From contig CANTFK010000756.1 in assembly GCA_947646735.1 (NCBI GenBank), positions 124,001 through 188,000 on the forward strand: a DNA stretch of 64,000 bases, read 5' to 3'. Below the pieces are notes generated by a model. It saw nothing but the letters and a program-made list of their open reading frames with translations. It had not been told where the DNA came from and did no database searches. This document shows positions 43,098-54,448 of the stretch, piece by piece. A program made the translations under genes and the position numbers. Position 1 is the stretch's first letter. Every line of letters starts with the position of its first letter. The stretch comes from Peronospora farinosa (taxonomy: Eukaryota > Oomycota > Peronosporomycetes > Peronosporales > Peronosporaceae).

Positions 43098-44231
43098 TAA
43101 CGTAAGAACAAGACCACCAAGCCCAAATGTGCGTGCAACGTGAAGCGAAAGTAGCTTTTGACTCAGCGCCAACCCAACTAGAAGACGATGGTCTGCAAAC
43201 GCTTTTGTACTGCTTAATGGACAGCTGCGCACACGATGCTATAACAAACGTCTATATGGCTTTCGAGGCTGACATCTCGTCTTGTCGAGGTTTGATATGG
43301 TCGATGTGATGGATATGAAACAAGCATTCGCTCATTTTTGAGGCAGTTTTCTGGACGCATGATTATTTCATATTTCGTCGCTGGGCTAAAACCGTGGGAT
43401 GTCTTGGCCCAGCGTCTGTGCGCTGCCACTTCCACAAAACGTGAATCCAAGTTACCGCAGTTTAGCTTCAAAGCGGGATAGTAAGCAATTTCTGTCGTCG
43501 TTTTGTTACAACTTTGCGTGTGCGAGTTTCTTAGGCTTACATGTACCAATGCATGTAATGACTAATCATATTGAGCAAAGAGTCGACAGAGCGTACCTGC
43601 GCATGTATCCTCGGCAACCATGTTAAGATGTGACACCAACTTACACTGCAAAATCTTGTCCTCAAAGCATATTCACAGGGTTCATCTTAATCTAAAGTAC
43701 CAAAATTGAAACGAACCTGGAATTTGGCAATATCAACAGTGTGGACCTTGAACAATTCGGCCATGTTCGACTAGATCCTGCTTGCTGCGAGCGTTCAAAA
43801 TGCGCATTTTGCGGTTTATCATATAAACCGCGATATCTTCAGCAGTGCCTTTTAGCCCAGACTTGGTAATAGCTAGAATGCCGTAGCATCTGCATCAAGA
43901 TGTAGACCAGCACAGCCACCTCACAGCCTCAACTCAGTCTGCGGCCTCTGGCTTCTAAGCTTAGCCAGATATAGGTGCATCTAATGTCAAAGTTATCATC
44001 AAGATCGGTGGCAGCAGCCGCCACATTGTGTTCTGATAGTCAAATTTAATGTCAGTTGGCAGCTGCATAGTGCCACCGAATGCCATTATTTAAATTCAAG
44101 CTACCTAACCTACCCCGACACGAAACCAATGCAGCAAGAGTGATGGTCCTGCAAGTTGAAGTTGTCCGTTCCGCACGGCGATCAGTATCAAGTCCCAGTC
44201 CGCACCCACAACATTAAAAGAAACAATCGTC
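43098..44231. pseudogene. Intergenic region with a possible minus-strand relic
   Basis: No intact gene. On the minus strand at about 44090-43720, readings such as MQLPTDIKFDYQNTMWRLLP, VAVLVYILMQMLRHS and GILAITKSGLKGTAEDIAVY occur in changing frames with stops. They look like a decayed membrane-protein gene but could not be assigned. 43098-43700 shows nothing recognisable. Confidence 0.3.
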
Positions 44232-45737
44232 ATGTTCGAGAAAGGCAGCGAGACGAGCGTCGACTATACGCGTCCACATGTCAAGCAATTGGAGAGTCTA
44301 CTGCAGAACCTGACGCAATGTGAAGAACGCAAGAGACAGCAGAGCGTCGAGAGCGCGGCCGCTGAGACGAGACACAAACTACTAAACGCTCAGCTAATTC
44401 AGAGTACGAATTCGATCCTTTGCGTCGGAGAAATGACACTTGTAGATTAGTAAGCAATACTTGTTCTTTGTCTTTTGAATCGTTTAGCTCAAGAAGAACT
44501 CGTTGTTGCTCAAGCGAGCAAGGCCAAGCTGTGTGAGGAGATCGGGATGTTAAAGCAGACCAAGCAACACCAATCGAAGCAGCTGGACAAGTACAAAATT
44601 GACTTGCAGACTGCACGGGAGGCAAAAGCCGTAATGACAAAGAAGGTGGAGCAACTGGAGGCGTCAACATGGACTATCAAACAGCAGTACATTCGGTACG
44701 TACGTCCGGCTGCTGCAAGAACCGGAGCAATTGATTGCAATCGAGCTTAACGACACCTTGTGCATTATAGATCGCTTGCTTCCCGTATCAAGACAAGTGC
44801 TCTGGTTCTCCAGCAGCTAAATGTAGCAAGTGAGACCACGATCAGTGCTCGGGTTGCTGAGAAATGTACTGCGATGAAGGAGGCGAAGTCCAACAAGCGC
44901 AAACGCATTCTAGAAGAAAATCAGATGCAACAAGCAAGTGAAGACGGCGGCAAGGTATTCTCGTGGCTCTTGCTCTCTGGAGCATGTTGATCTCACATAC
45001 TATATATCAGCCCGAGTACACAGGAAGCCTTACGGAAAACGAGCCGCGCTCCAGGGACAGTCAACCGTCTGACTTCGTTGCAGTAGAGGGCCCTGCAGCT
45101 ATAGCAGCACCAAGTAATGATACACAAATGATGAAGGGCTCCATGCTTTTGCCAAACGCAAGTCACAATGGTCGTAAGTGCGATGAAAAATGTGAAGACC
45201 GTCTTGAAAGCAAACACGAAGTTGGTGAATTGCGTGCAAACGTTACTAAACTCAAATCGGAGTATTTGGTGCTGAATGGTAAGCTAATCGGGTGCCTTGA
45301 GTAGTGGTTGATTTTATTCAACTAATGATGTCGCGTTATAGACAAGTATAATGCGCTTGTCCGCGACCATAACGAGAGTTTAGCCGAGAGAACGATGGCA
45401 GCTGAAGAAATCAAGGCAAAACAATCAAAAATAGAGGAGCTGACGCAGATGTTAGAAAGTTTGCGGTCAAAGCCGCATGATCTTACTACCGATACAAGCT
45501 CTGTGAGTGAAAAGGATAAGGAAGCTCAAGAAGGGCGCTTGAAGATGCTAGAGGTACAGCTCGGTGACTTATATGACGTTGGTGTGGCACTGATCATCGT
45601 TTTATCTGCAGGAAAACTTGGCGCAAATGAACGCATACGCTGATCAGCTAGAGATGGTCATCGCGCAGTGTCCGTCGTGCACCATCAAGCTCCGAAACGA
45701 GAGCACGCAGGATTCCATTGCTAGCAGAACGGAGTAA
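44232..45737 (+). CDS. Coiled-coil protein of unknown function, six exons
   Basis: Six exons join with consistent phases: 44232-44403, 44488-44695, 44771-44954, 45011-45278, 45342-45577 and 45612-45737, giving about 397 aa. Introns are 34-84 bp on this model, with GTACG, GTATTC, GTAAGC and GTTGGT donors; the 34-bp last intron and its weak donor are the least certain. The protein is dominated by heptad-like coiled coil (KQLESLLQNLTQCEERKRQQ; KKVEQLEAST; KIEELTQMLESLRSKP; RLKMLEVQLGDL). A short C-terminal Cys pair (CPSCTIKL) is present. No family is recognised; structural, trafficking or cytoskeletal roles are possible. It is convergent with the ABCB gene, 71 bp apart. Confidence 0.75.
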
Positions 45738-45808
45738 GAGATTGGAGAGACCAACAAGACGCGCATATATTTTTCAACCAAACTTTATCCGTTCTTAGCC
45801 CGTTGCAT

Positions 45809-47751
45809 CTAGAGCAAAGGTGCTTGGTTGTGGGCTAGGTTGTAGAACTTGGTACCTTCCTGGTTCAGCTCCTCAAAGGTGCCAGTTTCGGCAATAACGC
45901 CCTCCTCCAGCAGAATGATGCGGCTGGCATGCTTTACTGTGTTTAACCGGTGCGCAATAACAAAAACGGCCCGCTTCGCCGCCGCTGACTCAAGTGCACG
46001 CCGAATCATGTCCTCGCTGCGGCCATCGAGAGAGCTCGTGGCCTCATCAAAAAGCAGGATGTTCGTTCGCCTGTATAGCGCACGGGCAATAGCAATGCGC
46101 TGCTTTTGACCACCTGACAACTCCACACCTTTTTCACCTACGAACGTGTCGTACTGATTTGGTAACTTCATTATGAATTCGTGCGCGTGTGCTTCCTTGG
46201 CAGCAGCAACGAGCTGCTCCTTGTTGTGCACCTCAGCACCGTACATGATGTTCTCAGCAATAGTAGACGCAAAAAGCGACGGTTCCTGCGCAATGAAAAG
46301 AGTAGACAGCAGCAATTCGTTAACGCCTAGTTAAGTAGCACAAGAACAAGCAACACATCACAACGAACCTGGTTGACAACTCCAATCTGCTTGCGCAACC
46401 ATGAAGCCTTCAACGTAGCAGTGTCCACACCATCCAGAGTTATCGTACCGCTTGTGGGCTTGATGAACTTCGACATCAGTGATACAATCGTAGTCTTACC
46501 CGCTCCGCTCTTACCAACAATAGCCACCACCTCACCAGGAATGATCTCCATGTTCAAACGGTTCAGCACCAAGATATTCGGGCGCGACGGGTATGCGAAC
46601 GACACGTTGTTGAAGCTCACATGGCCCGTGACATTGGCCAGCGTATTCTCTCCATCCACAGCAGGCGGGAGCGACAGCAAGTCAAATAGTGCCTCTGACG
46701 ACATCCGCGTTTTCTTCATCTCGCTTAAGCACGATGACAAACCCGAGAACCCGAGGCCCATAAATCCACTATACAAAGCAAATGACGTGAGCGTTCCAAT
46801 GGTAAATTCGCCCGACCCTACCATGGATCCGCCAAAGTACAGCACCGAAAACAACGAGCAGTTGATTGACAGCGAAAGACCACCCATGAATATACCACGA
46901 GAACGCTTGGCACGTTTGGCATTCGCCAAGATGTGCTGGTTTATCTTATCAAAGTGGTGCAACTCATCCTGCTCCGCTGAGAACAACTTGACTGTAAAAA
47001 TGTTATTCAGTCGTTCCTCCACCACCCCCGTCATGTCTATGATCGATTTCTCGTACTTCGTAGTCAACCGACTCGACAATTTACTGAATAGCATCGCACC
47101 CGTGCCCACCAATGGCAAGATCGTCAGCGACACCAGTGTCAATTTGGGAGAGATCGTCAACAGCATACAGGACGCACCTACTGCCGAGTTCAATGACCTG
47201 TAACCATTGGACAATACGTCCACTACGGCATTGGCTATCTGCTGACAGTCGGTACTAAGTCTCGTCACCAGTTCTCCCACTTTACGATTATTATAAAAGC
47301 CCGTATCTTGCAACAACAACACTTTGTAGAGTCTACGTCGTAGTTTAGCGGCAATGCGTTCAGTCACCATACCAAGTGAGTATGTGCGTAGGAACGAGCC
47401 TACTGAACCCGTGACGAACGTAGCGAGTACGATCGCCACAAAACCTTTACGACTGAGACCGCCGGGCGCCGGTTTTCCAGATGCCACATCAATAGCTTTT
47501 CCCATAATACGCGGAAATACCAAGTTCGTAGCAGACGCAATCGTCATGCCCGTAATACCTACAGCAAGTGGTAGTTTCTCCTCCTGTGTGAGATTTAAAA
47601 ACCAGCCAATATTGACCGCCTCTTTACCCTTTTGTTTCTTCTTTAAATTATCATCTTTTTCATGTTTAGAAACTGGTGCTACAGCAGCACTAGCGCCACC
47701 ATCGTATGGCGCACTCAACTTCTGGAGCAAAAACGACTTGGGCGGGATCAT
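45809..47751 (-). CDS. ABCB-type half ABC transporter, two exons
   Basis: Exon 1 is 47751-46369 and exon 2 is 46285-45809, with an 83-bp intron (GTTCGT..GCGCAG, phase 0) that falls inside the nucleotide-binding domain at the Q-loop (IGVVNQ|EPSLFASTIAENI). The product is about 619 aa: an N-terminal basic region, six transmembrane helices (about 60-340), then one NBD with Walker A VGKSGAGKTT, signature LSGGQKQRIAIARAL, Walker B ILLFDEATSSLD and the H-loop VFVIAHRLNTV. Half-size layout and sequence style match the ABCB10/MDL/TAP-like group, often mitochondrial or endomembrane, acting as a homodimer. The N-terminus is not a clear mitochondrial presequence. Confidence 0.92.
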
Positions 47752-47867
47752 ATGAAGAAGTGGTTTTAACTAGCGAAGTATACTCAAAACCTAGGTAATA
47801 GCATACCTATGTTATAAGTATGTTGTGATATAGGTTATTACCCACGACCACAGATCATTAACCTGTC
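47752..47867. promoter_or_regulatory. 116-bp bidirectional promoter interval
   Basis: Separates the ABCB start (minus) from the PPR start (plus). It contains alternating direct and inverted AT motifs (AGGTAATAGCATACCTATG and TATAGGTTATTACCC) that form an imperfect inverted repeat around 47793-47841. Confidence 0.5.
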
Positions 47868-49844
47868 ATGAAGCGTGGCTTGGTCTCGTTTTCCCGCTTA
47901 GTTCTCTCGAACCGCCACCATGTTTATGCGTCTACTTCTATCTGTACAATCTCTACGTCTTCATGTCTACATGATGCTGCAGTTTTAGTAGAGACCCATA
48001 AATTTCGTCGTGTAGCTACAAATGTACGCAAAGGCAGCAAAGTCCCAGCCCTTGGACGACACCGAATCTCGCGTGCTCAAGTACTCGGCGACTTGGAAAT
48101 GCTGTTACAAGAGGCCAAGCAATACGGTGACAAGTTCCAGCCTAGTACCGAATACTTCCGCCGTGTTGGTGCATTGCTGCAGGTCTGCAAGTCGAGAGAG
48201 CACTACACTGCCGCAATTCCACTCTGTAATATCGTGCAGCGGTCTGCTACGATTCCTGGAAAGGTAGAAATGGAGTGTGTCAGGATTTATCAGAGAGCAG
48301 GACGCAACCTGGAGGTTGTCACTTTAGCTGAGAAGCTCATAAAACAGGACGTGTTTTTGTTGAATCATGCCCTTGCCAGTGCTATTCAGGCTTGTGCAGC
48401 CTTAGGAGAAGTGGAAAAAGGGTTTCAGTTCTTTAATGCGGCGGTGCAGCGAGGCTCAATCCCAAACTTGGGGGTGTATTCGGCGTTACTTGCTGTTGCA
48501 GGGGTGTCAGGGGATCCCCAACGAGTGCAGAATGTGCTGAACCAGATGGAAGAAGCAAGCGTCAAGATGAACAATATTACGTTTCATAACTTAATGAGTG
48601 TCTATGCACGTGAAGGACAGACGACGGAGGTACTGGCACTGTTTGATAAGATGCAGAAGAAGAAGATTCCAGCAGATGAACACACGTACGCGATTCTCAT
48701 GGATACGCACGTCGAAAGTGGAAATTTTGACGACGCTATAGCAGTCATGGATGACTTGAAGAAGACGACGCTGCAACCTAATCTTGTGCACTACAATGTC
48801 TTGCTTAAGGGATGTGGCAAGAAGAGTGATTTGACCTCTGCTTTTCAGCTGTACGAGGAGATGAAGGAACGCAAGATTCGACCGGACCTTGTGACGTTTA
48901 TTACCATGATGCACGCTGTGTATCATGGTGAGCTAGGCTCAATTAATCAGAAGAAGGTGAAGGCAGCCCTTGTAGGAATGGGTCTGATGGGAGCTGCGTT
49001 CGTCCCGTTCATCAACTACGAGGAGTACATGCTAACTACGCTGTTCTGTGGCAGTCTCGTGGGCTCTATGGGTTTGGCTGCGTACATGAATCCGGATGGC
49101 GTCATCCGTGCGCTTTATCCTAACACCGACGAGCCTCGTAACGACAGCATTATTGAGGCATTCTTTCGGCGGCTGCGCGAAGAGGATCACTGCGGAAGAT
49201 CTATGTATTTGTGGCGTGAAATGCTAAAGTTTAACGTGCCTGCAGATCCACGTGTGTATGACGTACTGGTGCGCACCTGCGTACGCAAGCGTCATCCAGA
49301 ATTGGCTTATGAGGCTTTATTCGAAGAAAAGTTGCCACTTGTTGACAGGGAAGATGCTTTTGTTATATCGCTACCCACGACGCTGAATCTGTTGCACTCC
49401 CTTTTGGCCCAGAAGCGTCTGAATATGGTGGACACCTTGTATGATGCCGCTCGTATCCACAACGTATTTGATAAGGTATTCTCTGAAAAGAGCGGTTCCT
49501 ACGTGTACGATTTGCGTACATTTCTGAACGAGCAAGTACGCAGCTACACAATCATCAGGTTGATGGATGAGCTGCGCGCAAAGGTGGACTCGTCCAAGGG
49601 CAAATTTGTTGTCCCGAACGTTCAGTTTTTGGTTCAGCACGGATACGAGCTGCTTGACCGTCTTGATGCAGACAATGCGAGCCTTCGCACACTGTTTTCG
49701 ATGGATGACATGACTTGCATTGGCGCTTCAGCGGATGACAGGACCCTTGCACATTACTATTTTCGGCTAACTGTTCCTAAAGAGCGACTGCAGAGATATT
49801 TCGAGACCACGCCTGCAAACGCGGGCAAGGAGCGCCGACTTTAA
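47868..49844 (+). CDS. Pentatricopeptide repeat protein, probably mitochondrial
   Basis: A 658-aa intronless frame. The N-terminus (MKRGLVSFSRLVLSNRHHVY) is basic, lacks acidic residues and fits a mitochondrial presequence. Five or so PPR units lie at about residues 160-350, e.g. VYSALLAVAGVSGDPQRVQN, TFHNLMSVYAREGQTTEVLA, TYAILMDTHVESGNFDDAIA and HYNVLLKGCGKKSDLTSAFQ. PPR arrays bind organellar RNA. Unusually, residues about 365-410 contain two hydrophobic stretches (ALVGMGLMGAAFVPFI and TTLFCGSLVGSMGLAAYM), suggesting a membrane-associated PPR protein. The C-terminal 250 residues are helical, with no second domain recognised. Confidence 0.88.
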   Translation: MKRGLVSFSRLVLSNRHHVYASTSICTISTSSCLHDAAVLVETHKFRRVATNVRKGSKVPALGRHRISRAQVLGDLEMLLQEAKQYGDKFQPSTEYFRRVGALLQVCKSREHYTAAIPLCNIVQRSATIPGKVEMECVRIYQRAGRNLEVVTLAEKLIKQDVFLLNHALASAIQACAALGEVEKGFQFFNAAVQRGSIPNLGVYSALLAVAGVSGDPQRVQNVLNQMEEASVKMNNITFHNLMSVYAREGQTTEVLALFDKMQKKKIPADEHTYAILMDTHVESGNFDDAIAVMDDLKKTTLQPNLVHYNVLLKGCGKKSDLTSAFQLYEEMKERKIRPDLVTFITMMHAVYHGELGSINQKKVKAALVGMGLMGAAFVPFINYEEYMLTTLFCGSLVGSMGLAAYMNPDGVIRALYPNTDEPRNDSIIEAFFRRLREEDHCGRSMYLWREMLKFNVPADPRVYDVLVRTCVRKRHPELAYEALFEEKLPLVDREDAFVISLPTTLNLLHSLLAQKRLNMVDTLYDAARIHNVFDKVFSEKSGSYVYDLRTFLNEQVRSYTIIRLMDELRAKVDSSKGKFVVPNVQFLVQHGYELLDRLDADNASLRTLFSMDDMTCIGASADDRTLAHYYFRLTVPKERLQRYFETTPANAGKERRL

Positions 49845-50236
49845 TCAGCCACGGTCTATGGGTCGAGTTGAAAGCAGAAGGACCTTTACAAGTTTTGAGT
49901 TTACACGACGATTCAGTAACCGGAAATGTAGCTCAAAACAGACTTGAGGCCAAGATGAGATCCATTTGCGTAGTAGACTAGGCTGGTCATTATGAAAGTA
50001 TGTGTGTGAGCCCCATTCACAACATTGGGTAAGGGCCAATATGAATATTGTCTTAGCTAATATTGTTTGACAATATTGCATAATATCGTCGGCGCATTTC
50101 CTTGAAGTTGGAGATGCTACATATAGTAAAAGTAAAAATATAGAAGAAGATTTAGTTTCTTTGCGCCTTCAACTATTACATACCATTCTTTTTCCCTACA
50201 ACTAAACGGACACGTTTACTTGTTTAGCATCGTCTG
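49845..50236. other. Spacer between PPR gene and the LTR element
   Basis: A 392-bp AT-rich spacer with no coding signal. Its last five bases (50232-50236, GTCTG) are the left copy of the target-site duplication. Confidence 0.6.
50232..50236. repeat. Target-site duplication, left copy
   Basis: GTCTG immediately before the TGTAGC end of the left LTR. Confidence 0.92.
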
Positions 50237-50875
50237 TGTAGCGGAGCTGCACAGCTCTTTAGCCAGAGGAAGACTTTCGGCTGGAAGCCTCTTAGTTCTA
50301 GAGAACTAGATAGAGTTAAGGCTAAAAGCCACTTAGTTCTAAGGAACCAATTAAACGACTGAAAGTCACCCTGTTCTAAGGAACTAGGAAAGAGACTTTA
50401 GTCAGTCAAGCAATAAGCTTAAGGTTCAGAGAACCAGCGCACAGAGTGCAAGAACAAGCTAGAAGCTTAGAGGTTTAGAGAACCAACGCACGAAGTGCAC
50501 AAGAGAACAAGTCAGAACGACTTGCGATCTTAATCAACATGAGAACTGATTTTTATTTATGCTATAAGATTTTATGAATAGTCCTACTCTAAGTACACTA
50601 CACTAGATGAATGACTGTAGTAGTAATTATTATATGCAGACTTTGCTATTGGACGACGTATCGTCTAAACATCTGTGTATGATGTACTTAGTACAGCGTT
50701 ATCGATTTATCGAATCCCAATCGATAAGATACGGTACTACCGAATACCGTATCTTAACGCTCATACTTAATACCTTTCTAAAAAGAAGTATAATAATGCA
50801 TTATATGCAATACAAAGGGGAGTTCAGCCGTAAACTCTCGGAAAGACGCTACAACCGTCGTGTAACCCCGTTACA
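50237..50875 (-). repeat. 3' LTR (in element sense)
   Basis: 639 bp, TGTAGCGG..CCGTTACA on the plus strand. It differs from the other LTR at four positions. It holds a perfect 12-bp-arm hairpin (50725-50736 with 50745-50756). Confidence 0.96.
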
Positions 50876-50888
50876 CCCTCCCCCACCA
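50876..50888 (-). promoter_or_regulatory. Polypurine tract of the Gypsy element
   Basis: On the minus strand TGGTGGGGGAGGG directly abuts the TG start of the 3' LTR, the expected place and composition for the plus-strand DNA primer. Confidence 0.8.
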
Positions 50889-51012
50889 GACTGACGTTCC
50901 CACATAATGTCACTCGACATTTTTCCTCTTAGAGGTAGTGCTTTAGCGAACGTTAAAACCTCACGGTTTGTTCACGGCACCTAATATGACGCCTCCTGGC
51001 AGTGAGTCATAG

Positions 51013-52261
51013 ACTCTTCGGGACCTCGTTGACGACAACCTTGACGAAGTGGCTGATTACGAAAGTGACACCGTCTTTGTGGGACCCGATGAGTCCCCTC
51101 TAGCCACCCCCACGGGTGAAGATGACACTAGTCATGCACCGAATCCGTTCCGTGAACGTGGTGCTGCAGATGCGCTAACAGCGTTACGTGACCCGCCTGA
51201 CGTATCATCAACGGTAACGGTTACCAACCCACCCGACGAGAAGCAACAGCAGACCATCGACCAAGAGGAAGGCGTCAAGCGCCGGACGAAGAATATGGAG
51301 AGACTTCAGGACCACCGACAGTACAGGTTCAAACCACCTACGGTGGAAGAACGCCTTAAGGAGGCATCTGGGCATTCCCTTTCTGGCTAACCATTGGGCC
51401 TGAGGCCATTTCACCTGAGGATGTTGCCACGCGAACGGCACTTCGACAACGATATCTGGAACCCCACATTACTACACAAAGCCAATACTTGGCACGCATT
51501 AACAGCAAGTGCGCGGTACGCCAGTTCCTCCCATAAAGGGTGTTCCCATCCTTCTGTTCGCGGGGGAAACCGAGGACGAAGAAGACACGGCTTTCAGCCA
51601 CTGGGCGCATTATGCGCGACGTCTAAGCAGCATGTGGGCCCTACGGGGAAGTGCCGATGTGGCAGATGTTCGACTCGAGCGAAAGATGCGTTACGATTAC
51701 GCTAAATTGAAGGCCCGGGGAAATCCCAACGAACGCATTATGCGTCTGCTACCCAGCATCCCAATATTTCGGCTACACCTGTAGCCGCGAGTTCACGTCA
51801 GGCCGAGGCCGCTAACTCGCCTACACCCACCATTACTGGTGAGAAACGTCATCGCCAACAGGTTGACCCTGCGCACGACGCATAAACAACGTCCACGGCG
51901 TGTGGGCAGTCCTGCCGAAGGGGAATCTCAAACTCCCATGAGTTCCACGACTCGGGATAACCCCGCCACTTTACCAGATACTGGTTTTGACCATGGCGGC
52001 GACGCTTCTGCAGTAGACGCTCCACATGGAACTGAAGGTTCCCCTGCGCATCGAGCAAAGCCGGAGGAGGCCGGTGTATCGGCACAAGCTCATGCCGAGC
52101 TTGTTCAAGAGGTGCGGTCCCTCCGTGAGGAAAGGCAGTCGATGAACTCTCGTCTTGAGTCCCTGGAAGAGAGCCGAACCCGAATGCAGGGTCAGCTTGA
52201 CCTGTTGGTGCAGATGCTTCGTCCCGCGACAATGCCAATGGGCTCGGCGCGAGCGCCTTAA
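51013..52261 (+). pseudogene. Extra plus-strand ORF region inside the Gypsy element
   Basis: Opposite to gag-pol, the plus strand shows a protein-like reading broken by about three frame changes. 51013-51390 is acidic and Thr/Pro-rich and ends RFKPPTVEERLKEASG. 51374-51530 reads WLTIGPEAISPEDVATRTAL. 51540-51765 reads LLFAGETEDEEDTAFSHWAH and RRLSSMWALRGSADVADVRL. The last section (to 52261) ends in a coiled coil, LVQEVRSLREERQSMNSRLE. The composition is gag/capsid-like, but I assign no family. About 1 kb of it lies in space not used by pol, and the tail is antisense to the integrase-chromodomain linker. Confidence 0.5.
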
Positions 52262-52562
52262 TGTTTACTTTGGACGGATCCCGATACTTTTTGAGCATGC
52301 CGACATAGAACACAGGATGTGTACGCAATCTACGCGGCAAGTTAAGTGTATACGCTGTGCCTTTCTTGGCAATGACCGTAAAGGGTCCGATAAAGCGCGG
52401 ACGCAACTTCGTCTTAAAGACAGCGGATACTACATTGGTAGGTAGATTTTTAGCATTTAATAATACTTGGTCTCCGACCTCATAATCATTAATACAACCT
52501 CTGCCTTTCGCATCTGCATATTCCTTTTGTTTATCTTGACTATCAGCCATTGCATCTTGCAC
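51849..52562 (-). pseudogene. Integrase C-terminus and chromodomain of the Gypsy element
   Basis: The 237-codon frame has the GPF/Y-type module (KLRPRFIGPFTVIAKKGTAY, HPVFYVGMLKKY), a Pro/Ser-rich linker, and a chromodomain (FHVERLLQKRRR, YLVKWRGYPESWNSWEFE). Chromodomains guide integration toward modified histones. The last 250 bp overlap, on the opposite strand, the 3' end of the extra plus-strand ORF region. Confidence 0.9.
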
Positions 52563-52565
52563 ATG

Positions 52566-53400
52566 TCATAAGACACTTAGTCGCGTTGCGAGAAACGCAT
52601 TTACCTGTTTCTTAACAGTATTAGGTCTGACATCAGCAAGCCGATCGGCAACCTCTCCCCCACCAAGCCCTGAACCACTCGGTGGTAGCGTTAACGGAAC
52701 GCGGTGTGTGTGTGTGTGTGAGGCCATTGACATAGAATGGAGTGTAGCCGGTAGAGGCGTGCACGGAGTTATTGAGTGTAAACTCAACTACAGGGAGCAT
52801 AGCGCTCCATCGCTTAGGTGTTTCAGCACAAACATGCGGAGGATATCTTCAACGACGCGATTCACGCGTTCGGTTTGAGCATTGGTCTGCGGATGATCCG
52901 CTGTGGACATGTCTAAACGGGTGCTCAGCACCTGAAAGACGGACTTCCAAAATTTACTCGCAAAACAAGGATCACGATCAGAAACAATTGCCACTGGCAA
53001 GCCATGTTGACGAAATACTCGATCGATAAACAGCTTCACTGTACCCACACCATCGATCGAATCTGGCACAGCCGCTAGGTGAGCCATCTTGCTCAAGCGG
53101 TCAACAAAGACCACAATACCTGTAATGCCATGCGAATATTTCGGTAGGCCAAATACAAAGTCCATACTAATGGACTCTTAGCACCCAGTGAGAATAGGTA
53201 AATTAGCCAGCGGCGCTGCCGAATGGGGCGAGGGTTTCACCCGTTGACACGTTTCACACGTACGCACATATGTGCTCACCCCCATTTAAATAATTTCGGC
53301 CACCAATGACTTTGGCATACTGCCTAATAGGTCTTTTCACGACCCAAATGACCACCGATGGCGGTGTCATCTACCTCATAGAGGATACGATACTTCAAAT
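52566..53400 (-). pseudogene. Gypsy integrase, broken
   Basis: An HHCC-type zinc segment (GGHLGREKTY near 53330 and CETCQRVKP near 53245) is cut by stops. The catalytic core 53165-52788 has D in FVDRLSKM, D in VSDRDPCF and E in QTNAQTERVN, with 35 residues between the last two (D,D35E). A frame change follows at about 52780. Confidence 0.88.
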
Positions 53401-53489
53401 CCTCGTCATGAGGAACCACAATACGCGGAGGATCCGCCACATCTGTACGATAGTACAACAGCCCCTGATCGATAGAATGTCGATGGAGG

Positions 53490-54341
53490 CTAGCACGTAG
53501 TCATGCCGACAAATTTAATGTCCGAGCCTTTAATCTCATAACTGCCAAGATCATGAAGCAACGCTATACAATGATCACTTTTAGCATACGCCGATCGAAT
53601 GAGATTACTGATAGAAGACGACAACGTCGTAACATGAGCAAGCTCATAGTCAGGTCTGCGTGACAACGCATCAGCCAAAGCATTTTGCTTGCCCGGCTTA
53701 TATTTCACCTCGAAGTTATATTCGGCAAAGAATGACAGCCATCTGGCCATTCTCTGCGAGAGATGCGGCGACTGAGTCGCAGTGCGTAACGACGCATGAT
53801 CGGTATAGATCACAAAAGGCTTTGAGCCCAGCAGATGAACTCTGAATTTGACCAGGGCATACTTCATCGCAAGTAGCTCTTTGTCGTGAACTGGATAGTT
53901 CTTTTCTGCAGCTTTCAGCTGGCGAGATTCAAAAGCGATCACACGCTCACGACCTTCATCATCTGTTTGTATCAGAGCACTGCCAATGGCGAAATCCGAC
54001 GCGTCACAGACGACGCTAAACGGTCGATCAGGGCCTGGCAAAGCCAAAATAGGAGCATGTAGAAGGCTTGCCTTCACCGCTTGAAAAGCATCTTCGTGTT
54101 CGGCATGCCAACACCATTCCACATCCTTTTTAAGGAGATTGGATAACGGCCGAGCCATATTAGCGTAATTCTCGCTATACTTGTGTAAGTAATTGGCAAC
54201 GCCAAGCCATTTACGCAAGTCCTTCTGAGACTGTGGAACAGGCCAATCGACTATGGCTTTGACCTTGGCGGGATCCGCTCTTAGACCCCGTTTCCAATGA
54301 AGCACCCTAGAAAGGGAATCTCTTCGCCCCCGAAGATGCAC
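53490..54341 (-). pseudogene. Gypsy RNase H region
   Basis: The connection domain (WLGVANYLHKYSENYANMA) leads into an RNase H fold with VVCDASDFAIGSAL, ELLAMKYALVKFRVHLLG and IYTDHASLRTA, then ADALSRRPDYEL. The D-E-D residues are visible. The frame starts beyond a shift relative to RT near 54330. Confidence 0.9.
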
Positions 54342-54448
54342 TTAGATGCATTAGCATATAGCTTATCAGTGCGTATGCACTCGAGCACTGCTCGTAAATG
54401 AACTATATGGTTATCAATATCTGACCGCCCATTTGCAGCTCGACTATG

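Noticed and set aside
50607..50894. 95-codon open frame in the LTR, also present at 57882
   Set aside because: It lies wholly or mostly inside the LTR, runs past its end in each copy, and has no domain. It is a chance frame.
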